Origin: an uncultured Rhodospirillales bacterium
GTDB taxonomy: Bacteria; Pseudomonadota; Alphaproteobacteria; Acetobacterales; Acetobacteraceae
Reading direction: 5' to 3'
Assembly (NCBI GenBank): GCA_903865895.1
Contig: CAIPLM010000358.1
Location: forward strand, 1-33,386
DNA length: 33,386 nt
The first letter of the stretch is position 1. Every line of letters begins with the position of its first letter. A program made the translations under genes and the position numbers. The notes beneath the pieces are model-generated. The model had not been told where the DNA came from and made no database searches. It saw only the letters and a program-made list of their open reading frames with translations. Positions 26,940 to 33,386 of this stretch are shown piece after piece.

Positions 26940-27602
26940 TTACCGCCGTTCCACCAACTCCACCCGCAACTCCCGCCCCACCACCGCCGCCGCCCGCTGC
27001 AACGTTTCCATCGTCACATTCCCCTTCGCCTTCAAAATCCGGTCAAGTTGCGCCCGGCTCGTCCCCATGCGTTCCGCCAGCACCACCTTGCTGATGCCTT
27101 GCCGCTCCATCTCCTGCGCGAGTTGCCAGGCGACAACCCGCGTGATCGCCTCGGCCTTCGCGGTTTCGCGGATGCCGTCTTCTGCGAGGAACGCCTCAAC
27201 GGGCGTGCCCCAATGCGGACTCTGTGCGCTCGTGCCTTCATCTCCTTCATACGCTCGCGCATCTTTGACGCGCACGCGCGCGATCTCCATATCCTCGTTG
27301 GCCATGGTCTGCGTCTTCTTGATGAAGCCGTGCACCACGCCGATCCGGCCGGCATCGACGAAAAACACCACCCGGGCGATGCGGCGGCTCGGCAGGTTGC
27401 TGCGCACCTCCCACAACCCGCCCCCCAACGGGCGGCAGAGCGGCATGCCAATGGGCCAGCCGAATTGCACCGTCGCCAGATCGGTCCCGATCACCCGCCG
27501 ATCCTCGACCGGAAGGCTGCGCAACCACTCCAGCACCGGTTCCGCCCCACCAGCCGTGCGGTAGAAATAGGCCGGGAGTTCCGAAATCTGCCTGGGTGTC
27601 AT
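26940..27602 (-). CDS. Fused HigB/Gp49-type toxin and XRE antitoxin in one ORF
   Basis: A 220-residue protein. Residues 1 to about 115 match phage Gp49/RelE-type toxins (EPVLEWLRSL, MPLCRPLGGGLWEVRSNLP, RIARVVFFVD, HGFIKKTQT). Residues about 130 to 220 match their usual partner, an XRE-type helix-turn-helix antitoxin (FLAEDGIRETAKAEAITRVV, LAERMGTSRAQLDRIL, then a short C-terminus). Normally these are two genes in different frames. Here they are read continuously through the linker EGDEGTSAQSPHWGT. An ATG in another frame (MKEMKARAHR) sits just at the junction, as if a one-base indel had fused a two-gene pair. Start ATG at 27602. Confidence 0.75.
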   Translation of the reverse strand: MTPRQISELPAYFYRTAGGAEPVLEWLRSLPVEDRRVIGTDLATVQFGWPIGMPLCRPLGGGLWEVRSNLPSRRIARVVFFVDAGRIGVVHGFIKKTQTMANEDMEIARVRVKDARAYEGDEGTSAQSPHWGTPVEAFLAEDGIRETAKAEAITRVVAWQLAQEMERQGISKVVLAERMGTSRAQLDRILKAKGNVTMETLQRAAAVVGRELRVELVERR

Positions 27603-27603
27603 A

Positions 27604-27623
27604 TCCGGCCTTTCGTGGCCGGA
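27604..27623. promoter_or_regulatory. Inverted repeat upstream of toxin-antitoxin ORF
   Basis: TCCGGCC (27604-27610) and GGCCGGA (27617-27623) flank a 6-base loop immediately upstream of the fused TA start. It fits an autoregulatory operator or RNA hairpin in the leader. Confidence 0.4.
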
Positions 27624-27632
27624 CGTATCACA

Positions 27633-27638
27633 TATAAT
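27633..27638 (+). promoter_or_regulatory. Candidate -10 box (TATAAT) in divergent region
   Basis: A perfect TATAAT sits between the leftward TA fusion and the rightward AbrB gene. The -35 region is not convincing at 17-base spacing (CTTTCG). Low confidence. Confidence 0.3.
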
Positions 27639-27718
27639 ACATGTCGCAAAGCCATTTTCGCCGCTTGCATACTCCCGGGCGAAATCTCAGTACCGAACTT
27701 GAGGTCCCGAATCCCCCG

Positions 27719-27946
27719 ATGCGCATCAATTCCAAAGGCCAGGTCACCATCCCCGCCGATATCCGCGCCCGTGCCGGCCTCGTGCCCAACACTGAGGTCG
27801 CCGTCGCGTATGACGGCACCGATGTCCGCATCGTCCCCGTCGCCCGCAAACCCGCAAGCGGCGCCGCCCGCGTCGCCCATCTGCGTGGCCGTGGCGAGGT
27901 GAAGATGAGCACGGATGCCATTATGGCCCTCATGCGCGGCGGATAG
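27719..27946 (+). CDS. AbrB/MazE/VapB-type DNA-binding protein, probably an orphan antitoxin
   Basis: A 75-residue swapped-hairpin AbrB domain protein starting MRINSKGQVTIPADIRARAGL, the classic SpoVT-AbrB signature, and ending MSTDAIMALMRGG, as in VapB antitoxins whose gene is followed by vapC. ATG 27719 is chosen because the domain starts there; the longer frame from 27641 adds unlike residues. No PIN-domain toxin gene follows: the next 106 bases are non-coding and then a different gene begins. It is probably a surviving antitoxin or a stand-alone regulator. Confidence 0.85.
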   Translation: MRINSKGQVTIPADIRARAGLVPNTEVAVAYDGTDVRIVPVARKPASGAARVAHLRGRGEVKMSTDAIMALMRGG

Positions 27947-28052
27947 GGACCGGCCGTCCCCGCCCGCTGGGTAGTTTCCGGCTCTATCCCCCCTCCCCCA
28001 TCAAGGCCCACTGCTTCTGCATCCCTCCCCGGGATGACATCAGGAGCCCGCC

Positions 28053-28280
28053 ATGAAACCCTTCGTCGCCGCTGTTTTCAGCGCGTTTACTCTCATCGCC
28101 ACCGCCACGCCCGTTTTCGCCAGTGAATTCTCCGTCGTGCAGGACAAGGCGACGATGAAATGCAGCGTTGTGGAGACGGTCACCACAACGACACACACCG
28201 TGATCGGCGTTGCCGGCGCCTACAAGACGATGGATGACGCCACCGCGGCCATGACCAAGGTGACCACCTGCAAAAGCTGA
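28053..28280 (+). CDS. Small secreted protein with two cysteines
   Basis: 75 residues with a clear Sec signal peptide (MKPFVAAVFSAFTLIATATPVFA, cut before SEF). The mature part of about 52 residues is Thr/Val-rich and has two cysteines (in TMKCSVVE and at the C-terminus TTCKS) that could form a disulfide in the periplasm. AGGAG lies 8 bases upstream. I do not recognise the family. It is followed by GC-rich hairpins. Confidence 0.75.
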   Translation: MKPFVAAVFSAFTLIATATPVFASEFSVVQDKATMKCSVVETVTTTTHTVIGVAGAYKTMDDATAAMTKVTTCKS

Positions 28281-28541
28281 CCCGGCCGGCCTGACCCGTC
28301 CGCGCGGATGGTGTGCGGCGGCGTTTCGCCGCATGCCGCGCGGCGCGGGGATGGCATTCGGGATCGGCGGCCGTGCGGGGCTCGTGGGCGAGACGGCGCG
28401 GTTGCGATGGCGGTGCCGGTTTGCGCCGGGGGCGGCCAGGCTGCGCGAGATAAAAATCTGCTATTTTTGAAAATTAGCCTTGCAATTGATCCATAAGTTG
28501 TCTATACGTTCTCATGAGCAATCAGGAGTGACGTAAGCCGT
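28281..28541. other. Gene-free stretch with hairpin and promoter
   Basis: No gene seen. It contains a 7-bp hairpin (TGCGGCG 28314-28320 with CGCCGCA 28327-28333), probably ending the small secreted protein gene, GC-rich sequence, and an AT-rich end with a promoter-like motif at 28480. Confidence 0.5.
28480..28508 (+). promoter_or_regulatory. Sigma-70-type promoter candidate
   Basis: TTGCAA (28480-28485), a 17-base spacer and TATACG (28503-28508) lie ahead of the small membrane protein gene at 28542. A tiny reading frame, ATGAGCAATCAGGAGTGA (28514-28531), carries the AGGAG of the following gene. Confidence 0.45.
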
Positions 28542-28928
28542 ATGACCGCAGCGCCTACCCCTCGTCTGGACGCCTCCGGCAGCATCGCCGCCATTCTTGG
28601 CGTGGTGCTGGGCGGGGTGCTGGCCGCGCTGTTGATGGCGCTGATCGGTGTGGCGCGCGTGAGGGTGGCGCTGGGTGGACGGGCGCGCGAGGCGGAGTTG
28701 CCGAGCGTGCTGGACGCGGTGTGGCGCGCCGAGGCGGATGCCGACATGACGTTGGAGCCTTGGGTGGAATGGGTGGCGGTGCCGGCGCCGTGGCGGAATG
28801 GGCGGTTGCTGCCGCGCCGGCATGCGGCGCGGCGGGTGCGGCCGTGCGGGGTGCGGCCTGTCGCGCGCATGCGGGGGCCGCCTGTGGGGTTTTCAGATTT
28901 TCGGGATGAGCGAACCGGTATGGCATGA
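28542..28928 (+). CDS. Hypothetical one-TM protein
   Basis: A 128-residue predicted protein with a hydrophobic segment at about residues 15-41 (IAAILGVVLGGVLAALLMAL) followed by an Arg-rich cytoplasmic-type region. It has a promoter-like motif upstream, and AGGAG 13 bases before the ATG, a little far. The C-terminal 50 residues are low-complexity Arg/Gly/Pro, so the true gene may be shorter or spurious. Family unknown. Confidence 0.4.
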   Translation: MTAAPTPRLDASGSIAAILGVVLGGVLAALLMALIGVARVRVALGGRAREAELPSVLDAVWRAEADADMTLEPWVEWVAVPAPWRNGRLLPRRHAARRVRPCGVRPVARMRGPPVGFSDFRDERTGMA

Positions 28929-29009
28929 GGGCTGTGCGCGGGGGATGCCGTATGGGCGCTGTTCTTTGATTTTCGCATCCGGGGGGCGCGCCGGGCTGAC
29001 CGGGCGGCG

Positions 29010-31547
29010 TTACTCCACCGCCGCCGCGGGAAGAGAGATTTTGAAGGCGGCGCCGGTTGTGGCGTTGGTCACCACGAGGGTGCCGCCCATGGCTTCGACG
29101 ATGCGGCGGCTGATGGAGAGGCCGAGGCCGGTGCCTTTGGTGCCGGATTTGGTGGTGAAGAAGGATTCGAAGATGTGGGGCAGCACGGTGGCGGGGATGC
29201 CGCCGGCGGCGTCGGTGACCGTGACGACCACGCATTCGCCTTGCAGGGTGGTTTCCACGGTGATGCGGCGGTCGGCCGCCGCGTGGATGCCGCGGCTGTC
29301 ATAGGCGTCGGCGGCGTTGGCGATGAGGTTCATGATCACCTGCTGGAATCCGCCGAGGCTGCCCATGGCGCGCAGCTTGGTTTCGGGGTGGATTTGCGTG
29401 AGGGTAACCGGGCTCAGGCGCAGGCGGGGCGCCAGGATGGCGGCGGCGTCTTCGGTGGCGTGCACCGGGTCAAACGGCACGGCGGCTTCTTCGGAGCGGC
29501 GGCTGAAGCCCTGGATGCGGCGGATGAGTTCGCCGCCGCGCTCGCAGAGGTCCATGATGAGGCTGGTGCGTCGCGCCACCACGGGGCCGAAGGAGGAATC
29601 GACGGGCACCTCGGCCGCGAGAAGGCCGGCGTGCATGCCGATCGCCGCGAGTGGCTGGGTCATCTCGTGGCCGATGCTGGAGGCGAGTTCGCCCAGCTGG
29701 GAGAGGCGGGAGGCATCGACGAGGGCGTTGCGCAGCATGTTCTCCTCGGTGATGTCGGCGACGAAGCCTACGATGCGAGCGCCGGCCGAGGTTTCGTGGA
29801 GCAGGGTGAAGCTGTCGCGGAGTTGCCGTTCGCTGCCATCGGCGCGGACGAAGCGGTATTCCACCGTGGCCTGGCCGTCCGCCAAAGCGTGCTCATAGGC
29901 GGCCTGGCGGTAGCGTTCGGCGGTGGGGCCGATGCGGGCCTCGTATTCGCCCGCCTCCGACAAATGGGCGCTGGTGAGGCCGGTGAGCGCTTCGACGCCC
30001 TCGGCGGCATAGATGGTGCCGATCGCATAGCCCTGGCCATCCGGGCGGCGCACGATATCGACCTCATAGAGCACGCCTGGGGCGTTGAGCGCGAGGCTGC
30101 TGATGCGGGCGTTGACCTCGGCCAGGGCGGCGCGCGCGGCCTTGTCGGCGGTGATGTCGCGGCAGGAGGTGATGAAGCGGTGGCGGCCCGGCTGTGTCGC
30201 GTTGGGCGGGATTGCGGAGGTGCGCATGCTGAACCAGCGGTTGCTGCCGTCGGCGTGGGGCAGGCCGATCTCGATCTCGGGCAAGGCGGCGCCGGAGATC
30301 AGCAGTTCGAGCCGCTCCGCCGAGGTGCCGGGCGCCTGGGGCGGCGAGCGGAAGGCGTGGACATCGGCCGGCAGCGCCTCAGGCGCTATGCCGAGCAGTT
30401 GGAGGCAGTAGGGGGAGACGAAGAGGTTGCGCGGCACCCGATCCGCCCCGCAATCCCACACCACCATCAGTTCGCGGAGATTGTCGGTGACCAGTTTCAG
30501 CCCGGCGGCCGCCTCGCGCTCCACCCGCAGCGCCACTGCCCGCACCGCCATGCGATGACGCATGGCGAAGAGCAGCCAGCCCAGCCAGACCACAAGGGCG
30601 AGCCCGACGCCAACCGCCAGAACGCGGTTATTCGTCGCGGTGAATTCCTCGGCATGGGTCTCGAGCAGCCACGCCTCGTCCGACGCCTTTGCGAGCACCA
30701 ACCCGTCGCGGCGCGAGACATGCAGCGCCACCAGGTGGAACCGCCCGTCAGGCCCGGCTATCCGACCCTGCGCATCGCCGAACGCGTTAGCCTCCGCCAT
30801 CAGTGGCGAGGTGGCGATGGAAGCGGCCAGGCTGACATTCTCCGCCGCCAGCACGGCCCCGTCGCCGCGCAGCAGTGCGGAGGCGCGAAAGGGGAACACC
30901 TCACGGGATTGCCGTTCGGTCATCGTCAGCTCGTCGGGCGGGATCGTCACCACCGAGAGGCCGGCCAGCCGACCGTCCGGCCCGGTCACCGGTTCGGCGA
31001 AATGCACCGACACCACGCCGGTGGCCCGCCCGACCGTCGGGGGAGCGATGTAGCGCTGGGCGGAACCATGCACGACGGCGATGAAGTAGTCGCGGTCCGA
31101 GAGATCGGGCCCATCGACGGCCGGGCTCGATGACCACAAGGTTCGCCCATTGAGGCCAATCAGTGTCACCCGCAGGAAGCGCGGAAGTTCACCGGCGAAT
31201 AAATCCGCCACCGCTGGCGCTACCGGCACGGTGATCTGTCCCGGCGCCATGGCGAATACCTGGCGGCCCACCACCCGGGCCAGGCCATGCAACGCCTCAT
31301 ATTGGCGGAACAGGATCGCCAGCCTGTCGGCTCCGCGGCTTTCCGCCTGTTGCAGCCGCCCCACCTCCTCGGCGATGATGCCGGCGCGCAGACCCGCCGC
31401 GAAGTGATCCATCGCCGCCAGCAGGCCGACCACGAAAAGCGCGCCGGCCAGCAGCCCGGCGAGCGCCGCAACCCGACGCGATAGCGGGGGGAAAAGCCGG
31501 CCGGCCGACCCCGTCAGGGTTTGCACATCAGATAAATTATTAACCAT
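29010..31547 (-). CDS. Membrane PAS sensor histidine kinase
   Basis: An 845-residue inner-membrane kinase. One TM segment (about 27-47) and a second near 305-328 flank a periplasmic Cache-like sensor domain of about 250 residues, containing LSDRDYFIAVVHG and GPDGRLAGLSVV. Two cytoplasmic PAS domains follow (about 345-600). The H-box is SIGHEMTQPLAAI with phospho-acceptor His627, and the ATPase domain shows N-box NLIANAADA, G1 VTDAAGGIP and G2 GTKGTGLGLSI. The HEMTQPLAAI form is that of FixL/DctB-like kinases. No response regulator gene lies beside it in this window. The N-terminal start is uncertain because no RBS is visible. Confidence 0.9.
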   Translation of the reverse strand: MVNNLSDVQTLTGSAGRLFPPLSRRVAALAGLLAGALFVVGLLAAMDHFAAGLRAGIIAEEVGRLQQAESRGADRLAILFRQYEALHGLARVVGRQVFAMAPGQITVPVAPAVADLFAGELPRFLRVTLIGLNGRTLWSSSPAVDGPDLSDRDYFIAVVHGSAQRYIAPPTVGRATGVVSVHFAEPVTGPDGRLAGLSVVTIPPDELTMTERQSREVFPFRASALLRGDGAVLAAENVSLAASIATSPLMAEANAFGDAQGRIAGPDGRFHLVALHVSRRDGLVLAKASDEAWLLETHAEEFTATNNRVLAVGVGLALVVWLGWLLFAMRHRMAVRAVALRVEREAAAGLKLVTDNLRELMVVWDCGADRVPRNLFVSPYCLQLLGIAPEALPADVHAFRSPPQAPGTSAERLELLISGAALPEIEIGLPHADGSNRWFSMRTSAIPPNATQPGRHRFITSCRDITADKAARAALAEVNARISSLALNAPGVLYEVDIVRRPDGQGYAIGTIYAAEGVEALTGLTSAHLSEAGEYEARIGPTAERYRQAAYEHALADGQATVEYRFVRADGSERQLRDSFTLLHETSAGARIVGFVADITEENMLRNALVDASRLSQLGELASSIGHEMTQPLAAIGMHAGLLAAEVPVDSSFGPVVARRTSLIMDLCERGGELIRRIQGFSRRSEEAAVPFDPVHATEDAAAILAPRLRLSPVTLTQIHPETKLRAMGSLGGFQQVIMNLIANAADAYDSRGIHAAADRRITVETTLQGECVVVTVTDAAGGIPATVLPHIFESFFTTKSGTKGTGLGLSISRRIVEAMGGTLVVTNATTGAAFKISLPAAAVE

Positions 31548-31753
31548 AATTCATTAATATATTGAAATTTATTACATGTCAAATGTGAAATTATCTGGAT
31601 CCGTGTAAAATAGCAAATAATATTTTCTTGTGTAACTTTCCGTCGTATTTTCCGTATTCGCAGTTTAATAGATCGTATTTTGGCGGCGCGTTGAAATTTA
31701 TTCGAATTTTGGCTGATTCTCTCGCCCCGGACCGGCCATAAAATCTTGAGTCG
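31548..31753. other. AT-rich divergent intergenic region
   Basis: The region between the histidine kinase and PPK2 genes is strongly AT-rich and has no credible gene. The 12-mer TTGAAATTTATT occurs twice in the same orientation at 31562-31573 and 31691-31702, which may mark regulator sites. Confidence 0.5.
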
Positions 31754-31839
31754 TTGCTGCCTAGAGTTCATCCGCCGGTGGTTTGGCACCCCGCATGCGC
31801 AGTGTTACGCTGCCATGACATCGAGAACGGAGGCGGCAC

Positions 31840-32836
31840 ATGGCCACACGGCGCGTCAAGAAGCCCTCGCCCAAGCCAAGTCCGGCGCTCACGCCGGTGG
31901 AGCCGCTCGGCGCCGCGCCGGAGGGCCCGGCGGCCGAGGCGCGGCAGACCATCTGCCAGCCTGCGGCATGATCCCGCCGCCATTCGCCGGCTGTTCGAGT
32001 CCGGCGAATACCCCTACCGCACCCGCATGCGCGACAGCCTCTACGAGGAGCACATGCTGGAGTTGCAGCGCGAGCTGCTGAAGGCGCAGCGCTGGGTGGA
32101 GGAGAGTGGCGAGCGGATCATCATCCTGTTCGAAGGGCGCGACGCCGCCGGCAAGGGCGGCACCATCAAGCGCTTCACCGAGCATATGAACCCGCGCACC
32201 GCCCGCGTGGTGGCGCTGCAAAAGCCGACCGAGCGCGAGCGCACCCAATGGTTCTTCCAGCGCTACATCGCCCATCTGCCGGCCGCCGGAGAGATCGTGA
32301 TGTTCGATCGCTCCTGGTACAACCGGGCGGGGGTGGAGCGGGTCATGGGGTTCTGTTCGCCCAATGAATATCTCGAATTCATGCGGCAATGCCCCGATCT
32401 CGAGCGGATGCTGGTGCGCTCCGGCGTGAAGCTCATCAAGTTCTGGTTCTCCGTCAGCCGCGAGGAGCAGCGCCGGCGGTTCACCGAGCGGGAGACCGAT
32501 CCGTTGAAGCAGTGGAAGCTCTCACCGATCGACCGTGCCTCGCTCGACAAATGGGACGACTATACCGAGGCCAAGGAGGCGATGTTCTTCTACACGGATA
32601 CTGCCGACGCGCCCTGGACGATTGTGAAATCCGACGACAAGAAGCGGGCCAGGCTGAATGCCATGCAGCATATGCTGGCGAGCCTGCCCTATGAGGGCAA
32701 GGATACCTCGATCGTCACCGGGCCCGACCCGTTGATCGTCGGCGCCAGTGCCCATGTGATCGGCACGGATATGCACATCATCAACAAGACGGTGCATCCC
32801 GCGTTGAAGCGGGGCAAGGGGCCGGAGGGAGCCTGA
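31840..32836 (+). CDS. ppk2: PPK2-family polyphosphate kinase with probable N-terminal frameshift
   Basis: A class I-like PPK2, a P-loop kinase that moves phosphate between polyphosphate and nucleotides. The catalytic part is intact: Walker A FEGRDAAGKGGTIKR, PRTARVVALQKPTERERTQW, Walker B/lid VMFDRSWYNRAGVERVMGF, RRRFTERETDPLKQWKLSP. ATG 31840 has a good RBS (GGAGG) and a natural N-terminus (MATRRVKKPSPKPSPALT), but its frame stops at 31971. The catalytic frame is open across that point but offset by one base (31754-32836). One extra base, or two missing, between about 31900 and 31970 would explain this. The first in-frame ATG downstream is 32026, which would cut the conserved YPYRTRM. It is either a real mutation or a sequence error. 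Confidence 0.8.
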
Positions 32837-32840
32837 GCGG

Positions 32841-33278
32841 TTACACGCCGGGCGGGTAGCCCTCGTACTGCGGCAGGTCGTCGGTGATTTCGTGCCATGG
32901 GGCCATGAAGGCGACGAAACAGTGGAAGCCCGGGCGCACGCCGGGATCGCCATCGAGGCTGCCGACGGCGAGACCGTAGGTTTCCAGCCGGGCGGGGTTT
33001 TGCATGGTGGCGCCGGAGGTTTCGGAATTCCAATTCACCACCGGGGAGCCGCATTTGCCGCAGAAGCCGCGGTGGAAGCCGGATGAGGATTCGTGGTTGC
33101 GGACCTCGGCTTCACCGGAGAGCCAGCGGAAATCGGCCTTGCGCACGCGGGCGCGGGTGCGGAACGCGCTGCCCTGGGCCTTGCGGCAGGCGTTGCAGTG
33201 GCAATTGCCGACGCCCATCAGCGGGCCAGTGATTTCGAAGCGCACGGTGCCGCATTGGCACCCTCCTGTGATCGTCAT
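32841..33278 (-). CDS. GFA family protein (CENP-V/GFA fold, Zn-binding)
   Basis: A 145-residue protein of the glutathione-dependent formaldehyde-activating (GFA) family. Zn-ligand motifs are GGCQCGTVRFE at the start, NCHCNACRKAQGS and FCGKCGSPVV in the central domain, as in other GFA/CENP-V proteins. Most family members have no proven formaldehyde role, so the reaction is not assigned. ATG 33278 is chosen where the domain starts; the frame reaches 33347 without family similarity. It ends 4 bases from the converging PPK2 stop. Confidence 0.9.
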   Translation of the reverse strand: MTITGGCQCGTVRFEITGPLMGVGNCHCNACRKAQGSAFRTRARVRKADFRWLSGEAEVRNHESSSGFHRGFCGKCGSPVVNWNSETSGATMQNPARLETYGLAVGSLDGDPGVRPGFHCFVAFMAPWHEITDDLPQYEGYPPGV

Positions 33279-33341
33279 GGCCTCGGACTCCCGCCGGTGA
33301 GGGGGCGGTATAGCTTTGTGCGGGCGGGCGGTAAATTTTGC

Positions 33342-33370
33342 TTGCAATTAACTCGGCAGTTTGATATATG
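33342..33370 (+). promoter_or_regulatory. Sigma-70-type promoter at right edge, possibly leaderless gene
   Basis: TTGCAA (33342-33347), a 17-base spacer and TATATG (33365-33370). An ATG-ATG pair at 33378-33383 follows 8 bases after the -10, so a gene starting there would be nearly leaderless. The window ends at 33386. Confidence 0.45.
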
Positions 33371-33386
33371 GTCTTTCATGATGTCG

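Noticed and set aside
24841-28052. Insertion sequence or integrase driving the island
   Set aside because: No transposase or integrase reading frame and no terminal inverted repeats were found; the structure is a direct duplication.

Overview
The window is high-GC DNA with densely packed operons and many stop/start overlaps (ATGA, GTGA). The urea ABC transporter, a simple urease cluster, a Form II CoxL-type molybdenum hydroxylase and dispersed T-run/A-run hairpins suggest an alphaproteobacterium, perhaps Acetobacteraceae/Rhodospirillales. That placement is inference; no rRNA or other marker gene is present. I saw no tRNA, rRNA, CRISPR array or intact transposase.

Bases 1-12.8 kb hold carbon, redox and sulfur metabolism: a DRE-TIM (HMG-CoA lyase-like) enzyme, a DMT permease, an SDR dehydrogenase, a D-2-hydroxyacid FAD dehydrogenase facing an MFS permease, a three-subunit molybdenum hydroxylase (order S-L-M) opposite a small cupin, and a nitronate monooxygenase/O-acetylhomoserine sulfhydrylase pair.

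Bases 12.8-24.7 kb form a nitrogen block. An NMT1-type ABC importer of unknown substrate is followed by urtABCDE behind a near-perfect sigma-54 promoter, then ureD, ureA, a GNAT gene, ureB and ureC. UrtABCDE would import urea and UreABC would hydrolyse it to ammonia and CO2. A hairpin with a T-run between urtA and urtB probably favours the binding protein. The nickel-insertion genes ureE, ureF and ureG do not follow ureC here.

Bases 24.3-28.0 kb are a small plastic island. About 0.55 kb covering the ureC 3' end and its downstream region is duplicated directly, with a BrnT/BrnA toxin-antitoxin pair between the copies. After the second copy come an AT-rich foreign gene fragment, a single ORF fusing a HigB/Gp49-type toxin to its XRE antitoxin, and an AbrB-type antitoxin without a toxin gene.

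Bases 28.0-33.4 kb return to host-like genes: a small secreted Cys-containing protein, a one-TM protein, a large membrane PAS histidine kinase with no adjacent response regulator, a PPK2 polyphosphate kinase whose N-terminus appears frameshifted, and a GFA/CENP-V-fold protein. A promoter-like sequence for a gene running off the right edge closes the window.
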